Below are positions 17,598 to 25,307 of a DNA stretch of 53,961 nucleotides, one piece after another. The stretch lies in assembly GCA_011176685.1 (NCBI GenBank), contig DUED01000041.1, positions 1-53,961 of the forward strand. The letters are read 5' to 3'. Source of the DNA: Anaerolineae bacterium. GTDB taxonomy: Bacteria; Chloroflexota; Anaerolineae; Anaerolineales; Anaerolineaceae. The notes below the pieces were generated by a model. The model did no database searches. It had not been told where the DNA came from and saw only the letters and a list, made by a program, of their open reading frames with translations. Position 1 is the stretch's first letter, and each line of letters begins with the position of its first letter. A program made the translations under genes and the position numbers.

Positions 17598-18704
17598 TTA
17601 TTTCCCAAATGCATTTAGCGCATTACAAACCAATGAAATGTCCTGCTCTGTAATGATTGGCGACATATGACCAATGCGAAATACTTTTTGCTTCAATTCA
17701 CCCAACCCACCGGAAATTTGAATGTTATATTTTTCAAATAAGTACTTTACAACCTCGCTGCTGGGTATTCCCTTGGGGCTGTATCCTGCAGTAAGCACCG
17801 GATTCAATTCTTCATCTGGTGTAAAAGGCGGCATACCGGCTGCACGCATTCCTTCACGTAGCTGTAAAGCCAGCCGGCGGTAGCGCTCCATACGATTAAC
17901 GATACCCTCCTTCATGAGCTGCTCTAAAGCTACTAGCAGGGCATTTACAATATTAGTCGCCATAGTCACTGGTGTAGGATGCCAGTCAGCCCAATCAATT
18001 GAATACTTGCGCCAAACTCGCAAATCTGTATACCAGCCATGCGCATTTGTTTCTACTCGATTAATGAATTCCCAGGCTCTTTTAGTTATCGCAATCGGCG
18101 CAAGTCCTGGAGGAGCGCCCAGGCATTTCTGTGAGGCAGTAGCGCAAATGTCTATACACCAAGCTCCCATATCATAAGGAAGCCCACCCAAAGCAGAGAC
18201 TGCATCCACAATGAAAACGGCATCATGCTTCCGCGCAATCGGACCGATCTCCTCAACAGGATTGATCACTGTTGTGGATGTCTCACTATGTACAACTGCA
18301 ACTCCCTTCGCATCCGGATGTTTCTTGAATGCCTTGCTAAAATCTTGCGGATCAAGCTTCTTTCCCCACTCTCCTGCCACTTCAACAACCTTTAATCCAT
18401 TCCGCCTTGCAATAGAAACCAGCCTATCTCCAAAGAAGCCGTTGTTTCCCACGATGATCTTCTCTCCCGTCAACAAGCTGCTGCCAATAGCGGCATCAAT
18501 CGCACATGAGCCCGAGCCCATCATTAGAAAAATATCCCCTTTTGTATTAAAGACTTCCGCTAATAAAGATAGAACCCGCTGATATTTTTCAACCCAAGCA
18601 TCACCATAATGTGGCTCAACTGGTTCAGCTAAAGCTCTTAGAACATCAGGATGTACCTCCACCGGTCCAGGAATCATCAATTTTTTTGTCTTTTTTGAAA
18701 TCAA
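17598..18704 (-). CDS. Class-V aminotransferase (alanine–glyoxylate / serine–pyruvate type)
   Basis: 368 residues, PLP-dependent fold type I. MIPGPVEVHPDVLRAL at the N-terminus, MMGSGSCAIDAAIGS (cofactor phosphate binding), IVDAVSALGGLPYD (Asp contacting the pyridine N) and SQKCLGAPPG, with the PLP-linking Lys at residue 193, are all present. Family members use alanine, serine or phosphonate-derived amines with glyoxylate or pyruvate; the exact substrate cannot be read from sequence. The start is TTG at 18704 with GGAG 7 nt upstream; an internal ATG at 18677 is less likely. It has its own terminator. Confidence 0.9.
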   Translation of the reverse strand: MISKKTKKLMIPGPVEVHPDVLRALAEPVEPHYGDAWVEKYQRVLSLLAEVFNTKGDIFLMMGSGSCAIDAAIGSSLLTGEKIIVGNNGFFGDRLVSIARRNGLKVVEVAGEWGKKLDPQDFSKAFKKHPDAKGVAVVHSETSTTVINPVEEIGPIARKHDAVFIVDAVSALGGLPYDMGAWCIDICATASQKCLGAPPGLAPIAITKRAWEFINRVETNAHGWYTDLRVWRKYSIDWADWHPTPVTMATNIVNALLVALEQLMKEGIVNRMERYRRLALQLREGMRAAGMPPFTPDEELNPVLTAGYSPKGIPSSEVVKYLFEKYNIQISGGLGELKQKVFRIGHMSPIITEQDISLVCNALNAFGK

Positions 18705-18989
18705 ATTATTACTCCGTCGTTCTTTTTTTTTATCATAGCATAAATACTATATTATTGAAATTGAGACTCATCATGGAATTCACGATAAATTACAGAAATC
18801 CATCAAGAGAATCAGTCAAATTAGCAGGAATAAGAATATCACTAATAATATCTCCCGCTGAATTCTAACCATAATTGATTCCATTATTGGTGAAATGAAA
18901 CATAGATAATGGCAAACGAAAAAGCCCCTTTAGTAGCGGGACAACATGAACAAGAACATGGGCAAAGAGCAGCATGCAATTTCAATGAC

Positions 18990-19676
18990 CTACCGATAGG
19001 GTTCAATTTCCTTAATTTTCCCAAATCCGTCCAAAGTCAAGACCCAGCGGCTGCCGATGCGGCACTGTGAGAAGAGCGCATAATCATCCATATTAAAGGT
19101 TTTGCTTCCCTCATCAGTATCAAACATGATCTTGTAACGCTCAACCTGCTTTCCCTCGCGTTGGTTGTCGATAAGCTGTGACACTGGTGATTGTATTGAT
19201 AGGGAATCACCTTGCAGCTGGATCGTATCGTAAGTTACCCAATCTTCAACCTCATACTCACAATACTCCTCATAGACCTCATAGACGCAGTCCTGCACTA
19301 CATCACCAAGGCCATCGCCTGTATCGACCGTGTAAGGCGTGCCGCATACTTCCACTGAATTTTCCGCCGGCTCATCTGAGGTATAGCGATACTCAAGCTC
19401 ACAACCAAGCAGGGATGCATCCTCCGGGATGTCATCAAACCAATCAGCGTCCTGCACTAAAGAAAGCTGCTCAATCACCAGCGAGCGTTCCCAATGCACA
19501 TTATGCACCAATCCATCCAGGTCACTGCGGCTGAAAACTCCGCGCAGCAGGAAGAACAATCCCACAGCGATTACCAGCGACACAATCACAAACAGGATGG
19601 CTGTCCCTGAACCCAAACGAGCACGTTTAGCAGATGGCACAGGTGACTTGGTGTAACCCAATTTCTTGCGAGCCAT
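18990..19676 (-). CDS. Single-pass membrane protein of unknown function
   Basis: 228 residues. A basic N-terminus (MARKKLGYTKSPVPSAKRAR) and one membrane helix (about 25–46, ILFVIVSLVIAVGLFFLL) are followed by an acidic domain of ~180 residues. This domain has WERSLVIEQLSLVQ near its start and several Cys residues (CELEY, VCGTPY, CVYEVYEEYCEYEVEDW, CRIGSRW) that could pair outside the cell. It probably faces the exterior. No catalytic motif is recognised. It is divergent from the lipoprotein gene at 19807, with a 130-nt shared upstream region. Confidence 0.7.
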   Translation of the reverse strand: MARKKLGYTKSPVPSAKRARLGSGTAILFVIVSLVIAVGLFFLLRGVFSRSDLDGLVHNVHWERSLVIEQLSLVQDADWFDDIPEDASLLGCELEYRYTSDEPAENSVEVCGTPYTVDTGDGLGDVVQDCVYEVYEEYCEYEVEDWVTYDTIQLQGDSLSIQSPVSQLIDNQREGKQVERYKIMFDTDEGSKTFNMDDYALFSQCRIGSRWVLTLDGFGKIKEIEPYR

Positions 19677-19773
19677 ACTATCTCCTTATACCCTACTAAA
19701 TAAGTATTAACTGTACAAATTATATCTGAAACAGCATTGACAGAGCAGTAAAAATGCCTTATACATCATCGGG

Positions 19774-19779
19774 TATAAT
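19774..19779 (+). promoter_or_regulatory. −10 box of the NBR1-Ig lipoprotein gene
   Basis: TATAAT 27 nt before the GTG start, upstream of GGAG at 19798–19801. No −35 is seen. Confidence 0.4.
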
Positions 19780-19806
19780 AAGAATCCACTTGAAAATGGA
19801 GTAACT

Positions 19807-20463
19807 GTGACTATGTTCAATAAAATAAAAAAATATAGCTGGCTGGCTGCAGTGATGGCATTCACTTTCATATTGAGCGCCTGCACCGGCGGTGCAGCCG
19901 CAGAACCCACCCAGGACCCCGATATGGTCTTCACCCAGGTTGCAGAGACTGTGATGGTCAGCATGACCCAGACAGCCGAAGCGGCACCCCCCACACCCAC
20001 CTCGGAACCCACCGCTACCCAGCTTCCAGCCATGCCACCTACTGCAACTGTTGATCCCAACCAGCCCACCGCTACGCTTTTACCTACCCAGCCATTCGGA
20101 CCCACACCCACCACACAGCTCTATGGAGATGTTGCCAAATACAACACACAGAGCCCGATGGACGGGAAAGTTTTTTTGCCGTCTGAAATCTTCGAATTCC
20201 ACATCTGCCTGGGAAATATCGGCTCAACAGATTGGACCACCGAATATTACCTGGAGTATATTGATGGTCAAAAACTATGGGGGGACACTTCAAAATTCTT
20301 AGTCGGCGAAACAGTAGAACCCAACGGCAAATGGTGTTTCGACCTGCCCTCAATAGCACCTGATCAAGCTGGCGATTATATCACCCGCTGGTGGTTCAAG
20401 AATAAAAATGATGAAAAAATATACGGGGGTGAAGTTTATTTTCACTACTTTGTCAGTCAGTAA
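19807..20463 (+). CDS. Lipoprotein with NBR1-like Ig domain
   Basis: 218 residues. The signal peptide ends in the lipobox LSAC (Cys near residue 26). A low-complexity Pro/Thr/Ala linker (about 45–105, many PTxT units) leads to an Ig-like domain (about 110–215, with FEFHICLGNIGSTDWTTEYYL, GKWCFDLPSIAP and YITRWWFKN), which matches the NBR1-type Ig fold common in Anaerolineae surface proteins. It is probably anchored on the outer face and used for adhesion or glycan contact. The start is GTG 19807 (GGAG 5 nt upstream) or ATG 19813. A terminator follows. Confidence 0.85.
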   Translation: MTMFNKIKKYSWLAAVMAFTFILSACTGGAAAEPTQDPDMVFTQVAETVMVSMTQTAEAAPPTPTSEPTATQLPAMPPTATVDPNQPTATLLPTQPFGPTPTTQLYGDVAKYNTQSPMDGKVFLPSEIFEFHICLGNIGSTDWTTEYYLEYIDGQKLWGDTSKFLVGETVEPNGKWCFDLPSIAPDQAGDYITRWWFKNKNDEKIYGGEVYFHYFVSQ

Positions 20464-20482
20464 AAAATATATCTATTAAAGT

Positions 20483-20510
20483 AAAAGCACCCGCATGGAT
20501 GCTTTTTTTA
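20483..20510 (+). terminator. Terminator of the lipoprotein gene
   Basis: AAAAGCA (20483–20489) pairs with TGCTTTT (20500–20506) and runs into TTTTTTTA. Confidence 0.65.
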
Positions 20511-20585
20511 TACCTGCGGGTATAACCAATGTCAAAAGAAGTACATATTTACAGGTTCTTTAAAAGATCTTATTCTAGCTATAAC

Positions 20586-20690
20586 AAAAATGCGGGAGAG
20601 GGGTTTAAACCCACGACCAGGGGCTTATGGGCTTCTAACTCTCATTTGGAGAGTTAGAAGGTCTTGTCACCTATTAAAGAATTTTTCTTC
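20586..20690 (-). pseudogene. Degenerate tRNA-Met-like sequence (copy A)
   Basis: On the minus strand the segment CATAAGCCCCTGGTCGTGGG matches the anticodon-to-T-arm part of the intact tRNA-Met at 30655–30726. The T-arm has become the perfect palindrome GGGTTTAAACCC (20601–20612). 5' of the anticodon there is a perfect 12-bp hairpin (20632–20643 with 20649–20660) in place of the anticodon stem. It shares this architecture with copy B at 30549–30640. The D-arm is not recognisable. Confidence 0.6.
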
Positions 20691-20763
20691 CAGACGATTT
20701 CAACACCCCCATATGTGGCCTTTTTCGTTGTATTCATGCCGTTTTACCCATATATGGCGGTTG

Positions 20764-20812
20764 TTAAGTTTCAATAATCCTATGCTCTAAATTATATCAA
20801 GATTATTTGGGG
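20764..20812. repeat. Direct repeat (copy 1) paired with 29740–29788
   Basis: A ~45-bp stretch containing ATGCTCTAAATTATATCAAG, repeated with few differences at 29740–29788. Each copy lies about 100–120 bp after a tRNA-Met-like fragment, so the two ends of the 9-kb segment carry the same order of parts. Confidence 0.8.
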
Positions 20813-20964
20813 GGGATTGAAGAACCTACTTATTAAGAGTCAGTTGGTTCACATGTCCATTGTGTCCACACAGGGTTATCCACACAGTCCTGTCAAGCCC
20901 CCAAATTTAGTACCACTCATAAGTAGACACTTTCAAGATTAGAAGAAAATTCACAAGGGGTTTT

Positions 20965-21009
20965 GTTCCCAAGAGCAGCGTGGGAGTTCGAATCTCCCAT
21001 GGAACGCCA
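20965..21009 (+). pseudogene. 3'-end fragment of a tRNA or tmRNA gene
   Basis: GGGAG TTCGAAT CTCCC (20982–20998) is a perfect T-arm. It is followed by seven acceptor bases ATGGAAC, a G and an encoded CCA (21007–21009). GTTCC at 20965–20969 could pair with GGAAC but is far too close for a whole tRNA, so this is a 3' remnant, the kind of piece left at integration sites. Confidence 0.55.
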
Positions 21010-21101
21010 AAATCAATCGATTTTACCTTCCTTCCCACATATCTGGGGGTATTTTTCATAATTTAGAAATTTACTCTTTTTTCCCGGCTTAGATTCAATA
21101 T

Positions 21102-21707
21102 TCAGGGTGCGGAAACACAGCGAAAACCTTGATCGCTATCAACATAATCTTGAGATGTCATCGAACGGTTGGTCGAGCGGGAAAATCCGAACTTTTCAGG
21201 TTGACCCCAGGAACCACTCCGCAGCACGCGTAAATCCCCATAAGAAGAGCCCTGCGGGTTCTGATGGGGTGAACGGCTGTAATAATCTGCGTCATACCAA
21301 TCTGCTGTCATCTCCCAGACGTTGCCTGCCATGTCCAGTGCACCATAAGGGCTGGCTCCCATCGGATAGCTGCCTACAGCTGTTGTATCGCCTTCGTTGT
21401 CATCATAATTCAAGCGGCTTGCATCGGGTGACTCGTTGCCCCAAGGATACTTACGCCCGTCCGTGCCGCGAGCGGCTTTCTCCCACTCCGCCTCGGTGGG
21501 CAGTCTTCCTCCTGCCCAATTACAGTAATCAATGGCCTGATGCCAATTTATATAAATCACTGGATAATTGTTATAAGCAGCGTTTCCGTAGTACGATGAG
21601 CGGGTGAAGGATTTGCTCTCTCTCGGTTTTGTGCACTCTCCACCTGCCACGCATTTAGCATACATCCCATTTGTCACCAGGTCGGTCTCTTTCCACCAGC
21701 AATTTGG
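21102..21707 (-). pseudogene. Formylglycine-generating enzyme (sulfatase-maturase) domain, 5'-truncated
   Basis: The minus frame encodes the C-terminal ~200 residues of an FGE/SUMF1-type domain. [66 protein letters not shown] and LRSGSW ending GFRCVSAP are all standard. True FGE oxidises a sulfatase Cys; most bacterial relatives are of unknown role. Homology continues upstream of the first usable start to about 21700 ([11 protein letters not shown]) and then meets a stop, and the IS110 transposase begins 25 bp on. No N-terminal half is found beyond the element. I infer the gene was cut by the insertion or a linked deletion. Confidence 0.8.
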
Positions 21708-21732
21708 TCAGGTTCCCGGGGCTGCGAGTTTT

Positions 21733-22752
21733 TTATTGCCCGTAGTTCTCCTGATAGGGTTGATCCCTTTTCCACATGTAGTAGATCACGGTCAACAAAC
21801 GCCGTGCCACAGCCACCCGGGCTGCCCTGCGCCCACAGCGCAATGCCAAATGTTCATGTGTCATATACCATCGGGGGCTGATGCGGCAGGCCACCGTCGC
21901 CGCACGCACCATGGCCGTGCGCAAGTAACATGATCCTTCTTTAGTGATATGCCCATGCTGCACCACCGCGTCACTGTTATGTACCCTGGGTGTCAAACCC
22001 GCCCAGCTGCACAAGGATTTGGGTGAATGGAAGCGTGTAATGCAACCTATTTCAGCCAGGATGGTAAGCGCATTCAGCTTGCCCACACCCGGCATGCTCT
22101 TCAAGATATTCACAATATGATTTTGTTTCTCATTTAGAGAAATGCCTTTTTCAAGAGAACGGATGCGTTCTCCCAGATGGTCAAGCATAGCAAGATGATC
22201 TTCAACTACTTGTCGTGCTGATGGACGCAGTTCTTTTTTCATCACTTCAGCTAGATATGCTCGCCCTGCCACCCCAAACAGATCTGTGACTGGTGAGACC
22301 AAATTGTATCCAGCCAGTACAGCATGGATGCGGTTCTTGGCTCTTGTGCGCTGGTTCACCATCCACTCCCGATGGCGTAGTAGCTGGCGCAGATCGCGCA
22401 TCTCCTTAGATGCTGCATAGGCCTTAGGGATGTAGTTCATGCGCGCCAGGTGCGCTAGTGTTGAGGCATCGATCTGGTCGGTCTTCACTGCTGCGTTGGC
22501 AATTGCTCGCACTCCTTTGGCATGCACCAGGTCCACTTGCTCTACATGCTCATTCAGAAGATCATACATGAACGGCCAGTTGCGAGTGGCCTCCAGCACC
22601 GCATAGGTATCCCGTGGTACTTTCTCTTCCAGATACTCTTTGATCTTTTGGTTGGAAATGCGTCCTTTATCAATTACCTCCCCTTTAGCATCCATCAGCA
22701 CCATGTAGGTGCGCTTGAGATGCAGGTCTATTCCAAGGTAGAATGGGTACAT
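21733..22752 (-). CDS. IS110-family transposase
   Basis: 339 residues, full length. The N-terminal RuvC-like DEDD domain shows GIDLHLKRTYMVL (first Asp), VLEATRNW (Glu) and VKTDQIDA (paired Asp). The C-terminal Transposase_20 domain shows MPGVGKLNALTILAEIG and SLCSWAGLTPRVHNSD, and probably carries the catalytic Ser. GAGGAGG lies 7 nt before the ATG. Members of this family integrate with the help of a bridge RNA encoded in the element's own noncoding end; for the IS110 subgroup this lies upstream of the gene. The element lacks inverted repeats by nature, so its exact ends cannot be set from one copy. Confidence 0.92.
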   Translation of the reverse strand: MYPFYLGIDLHLKRTYMVLMDAKGEVIDKGRISNQKIKEYLEEKVPRDTYAVLEATRNWPFMYDLLNEHVEQVDLVHAKGVRAIANAAVKTDQIDASTLAHLARMNYIPKAYAASKEMRDLRQLLRHREWMVNQRTRAKNRIHAVLAGYNLVSPVTDLFGVAGRAYLAEVMKKELRPSARQVVEDHLAMLDHLGERIRSLEKGISLNEKQNHIVNILKSMPGVGKLNALTILAEIGCITRFHSPKSLCSWAGLTPRVHNSDAVVQHGHITKEGSCYLRTAMVRAATVACRISPRWYMTHEHLALRCGRRAARVAVARRLLTVIYYMWKRDQPYQENYGQ

Positions 22753-22930
22753 AAGCGTTCCTCCTCTGCTAAATTTGTTTGTCTCTTACTTCAAGTTGAG
22801 CAATTTGGCAGGGAAGCTTTCATAGTATCACCAAGAATAAAGGAAGAAATATCAAACAGGAAAGGTGACTCAGATTTATAGGATAAATCCAAAATCCGTA
22901 TTCATAAAGATTTTATTCAGATACTTATTT
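22753..22930 (-). ncRNA. Candidate IS110 bridge-RNA region
   Basis: This is the noncoding stretch directly upstream of the IS110 transposase, where established knowledge of the IS110 subgroup puts the bridge RNA. I see no decisive fold by eye, so this is placed by context only; the right-hand limit is set by the structured element starting at 22931. Confidence 0.25.
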
Positions 22931-23055
22931 TCGCTCTCGTAACGGAAAAAAAGCGACTGGGAGCACGTTTCATGCAATGCCTGAGCATAGCGAACCCGTA
23001 AGGGCTTGGGCTTGCGGGTAAATGGGCTGGCGCTAAAATCTCAAGGAGAGAGCGA
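22931..23055. repeat. 125-bp palindrome-bounded structured element
   Basis: TCGCTCTC (22931–22938) is the exact complement of GAGAGCGA (23048–23055). Nested inside are TAGCG/CGCTA (22988–22992, 23031–23035) and a 9-bp stem, ACCCGTAAG with CTTGCGGGT (22994–23002, 23011–23019). The right end overlaps the last codons of the small gene at 23041. It could be a MITE, a structured RNA, or part of the IS110 noncoding end. Confidence 0.5.
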
Positions 23056-23181
23056 AAAGGTTTTTATATTAAGTGAGTATCCCATTGCTACAAGCAATAA
23101 ACCTTCTTTGGAATCGGGTGCTTTTGTTTGATTAATAACACGATCAAGTACTCTAAGAAAATCGTTTTTTAAGTCAGTCAT
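23041..23181 (-). CDS. Small hypothetical protein
   Basis: 46 residues (MTDLKNDFLRVLDRVINQ…), one helix-prone N-terminal half and a hydrophobic-to-polar C-terminus. Its ATG overlaps the end of the preceding frame (ATGACTGA), which suggests translational coupling with the membrane-protein gene upstream. No family is recognised. The last codons lie in the inverted repeat at 23048–23055, so the natural C-terminus may have been replaced by the element. Confidence 0.35.
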   Translation of the reverse strand: MTDLKNDFLRVLDRVINQTKAPDSKEGLLLVAMGYSLNIKTFSLSP

Positions 23182-24108
23182 TTTGGCCTTCATACGTAAT
23201 TTTACCTTTGCTATCCACAATAAATGACCGAGGATAAATAGACGCATTCTTTCCGCGAATAATCCAATCTTCTTGAATATCTATCGGATGAATTGACTCT
23301 AGCCCAGAGTAATCAGTAACAACTAATTCAACATTTTCTAAAGTTCTTGCTTTTTCAATATCATCAAATTCTAAAACATAATAAACACTACCATCCAAGA
23401 CACCTCCTGGTTTAAGGATTTTCAACAAGCTCAATTTTGTTCTTAGATTATCCCACCCCATTACAATGATCCTGTTCGCTCCTTTTTCAACCATTATCGC
23501 GTTTACGTCTGCCTTTGCCCTTACAATACCAGTGAGTAACACATTTGAAATTACAGAGTATTTCTCACCACCAAATTCATATCGGAGAACAACATCTTTA
23601 ACTGTATATGGTTCATTAGATATGTTAACTATTTTTACGTTGTAAAACACTATACCAATATTCCCAGTCTTTTTATTACCTTTGTTGACGAACCGAGCAA
23701 ATAATGTATTTTCTGCATTAATATCCAGCAAGGAATGTGATTTTTTAAATATTTCAGGTTCAGGTTTCTCTATATCACTTTGGGGCGATAGATATGTTAT
23801 AGTTATATTTTGCCCCGCAGAATATGAATTTCCAACTCTTGTTTTTGATGATATTTTTTTTGTTTGTTTTCCTTATCGCCATTGTTTAATTGTCTTCTAA
23901 CATTAAACGCAAATCCAATAATCCAAACAATTACTCCAATAATTACCCAGGCTATTGGAGGAAGAAAACTGATAAATCCAATCCAATTAATAACTTGAGA
24001 TAAATCCGGGCGGAAAAATAAGACGACGCCAATCACTTGAAATACCCCACCAACAATCCAATTCCACCAAGATTCAAGGGCAGCAGAAATAAAATTGACC
24101 TTCTTCAT
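23174..24108 (-). CDS. Two-TM hypothetical protein, split by a −1 frameshift at an A8 run
   Basis: The first frame runs from ATG 24108 (AGAGGAAAG just upstream) and encodes MKKVNFISAALESWWNWIVG with two membrane helices (about 17–33 and 37–68), then a charged linker ending NKQKK before stopping at 23803. The second frame continues directly from an A8 run (T8 on the plus strand, 23854–23861) with ISSKTRVGNSYSAGQNIT and runs to 23174. A one-base slip back in the run joins them into one ~311-residue protein. The second part is a β-rich domain of no known family. Whether this is a mutation, a sequencing error or programmed slippage on A-AAA-AAA is open. Confidence 0.55.
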
Positions 24109-24208
24109 AACTTTCCTCTCCCATAATTGTACCCTTACCAATATTTGACGAAGGGGAATATTCACTTTATATTATCTTTTCCCTTTTCTGTAAACATTTC
24201 GTTTCTAA

Positions 24209-24445
24209 AATAAACTTTAAGCCTAATTGAAAGGGGGTAAATCTGTTGATGTATTCATCCAGATGCTCCCAATTTTTCCAAACAAAATTGGTGTGACTGG
24301 TTCACGTCTTTTTCATTGCTCCTGATCGTTTCTGTATTTCTTTCCAACTCCTGCTCATATTTTTTTCTCAAGCTGGAGTGAGGTTTTTACAATCTTAGCC
24401 ACTTCCCACTTTGTAAAGTCATCCGGGCTTGCGCCGTTTCTCTCA
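24209..24445. repeat. ~240-bp diverged direct repeat, copy 1 (upstream of ardC)
   Basis: It shares long identical blocks with 29162–29402, for example CTGGTTCACGTCTTTTTCAT, TTAGCCACTTCCCACTTTGT and GTCATCCGGGCTT. A small stem is kept with compensating wobble changes: GACGTGA/TCACGTC in copy 2, GGTGTGA/TCACGTC in copy 1. This points to structural constraint. Confidence 0.8.
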
Positions 24446-24480
24446 CCGACTTGACAAAGTGTTTGCGAAAGTGGCTTTTT
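24397..24480 (+). promoter_or_regulatory. Large hairpin upstream of ardC (ssDNA-promoter or attenuator candidate)
   Basis: Outer stem AGCCACTT (24397–24404) with AAGTGGCT (24469–24476). Inner stem CACTTTGTAAAGTC (24407–24420) with GACTTGACAAAGTG (24448–24461), 13 of 14 paired. The loop is 27 nt and TTTTT follows. It reads as a terminator-like or single-stranded-DNA promoter structure 79 nt before the ardC start. Confidence 0.55.
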
Positions 24481-24554
24481 CTATTGCAATCAACCCGCTT
24501 TCAAAAAATGCAGGGAGTGAGAAATACAGAATGACTCACAAAAGGAGCAATAGA

Positions 24555-25226
24555 ATGAAAAAAACAGACGTTTACCAAACAGTCACAAACAATATCCTGG
24601 CTGCCATGGAGAATGGGATCATTCCCTGGAGGAAACCTTTCAAAACATCATTCTCTCAAGTTCCAATCAACTTCTCAACCGGAAAATCTTATCGAGGTGT
24701 CAACGTTTTCTTATTGAATTTAGCTTGTTTACAGTTCGGTTATCCAAAGAATGCCTGGTTAACCTTCAGACAAGCGAAACAAATGGGTGGATACGTGAAG
24801 AAAGGACAATCGTCAGAAACTATCCTTTTTTGGAAATCTACTCTAATTAACGAGAAGAATTTATCTCAAGAAGATGAATCAGAATCAATCAAGAAGGTTT
24901 ATATAGCTCGGTCATATAACGTATTCAACATTGATCAGTGCGAGGGTATTGATGAAGACAGTGAAATTCTAACCACAATCCCAAGAATTGGTTCTTGTGA
25001 AGAAGTATACGCTCATTATCCTAAAGTTAGACCAGAAGTAAGACTTGGTTTGAAGGCAATGTATATTCCTGCTCTTGATCAGATCCGTATCCCAAAAATG
25101 AGTGATTTTCTTTCGACTTTAGATTATTACGCTACATTATTTCATGAATTGGTTCATTCCACCGGACATGTAACACGGTTGAATCGTGAAGGGATTTCCG
25201 AATCCAAGCATAGTGATAAGATTTGA
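24555..25226 (+). pseudogene. ardC: ArdC-type anti-restriction protein, C-terminally truncated
   Basis: 223 residues. The N-terminal ssDNA-binding domain (DUF1738) shows VYQTVTNNILAAMENGIIPWRKP, SYRGVNVFLL, AWLTFRQAKQMGGYVKKGQ and ILFWK. The metallopeptidase-like C-terminal domain shows FHELVHSTGH (H197, E198, H201). A TGA at 25224–25226 interrupts the frame, yet it continues with YSKEELITEMGASFLC, the next conserved block with the expected third metal ligand, until a second TGA about 25290. So the gene has lost its end. Such proteins protect incoming conjugative DNA and travel on plasmids and integrative elements. GGAG lies 7 nt before the ATG; the frame's upstream extension runs through the hairpin and is not used. 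Confidence 0.8.
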
Positions 25227-25307
25227 TATTCAAAAGAAGAATTGATCACTGAGATGGGTGCTTCATTCTTATGTGCTTTCACGGGTCAAGTCTGAAAAGA
25301 CAGCTTA

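Larger units (their letters stand above)
20464..21101. other. Gene-free region with tRNA debris
   Basis: No credible protein gene. It contains the terminator, tRNA-like copy A, the direct repeat, a lone DnaA-box-like TTATCCACA (20876–20884), an IS-end-like stretch around 20893–20935 (CCCCCAAATTTAGTACCACT, low confidence) and a tRNA 3'-end fragment at 20965–21009. Confidence 0.6.

Noticed and set aside
20876-20884. Perfect DnaA box as part of a replication origin
   Set aside because: It is a lone site without clustering, AT-rich unwinding repeats or dnaA/dnaN nearby.
24429-24554. N-terminal extension of ArdC
   Set aside because: It reads through the hairpin, and the ATG at 24555 has a proper ribosome site and the expected family start.
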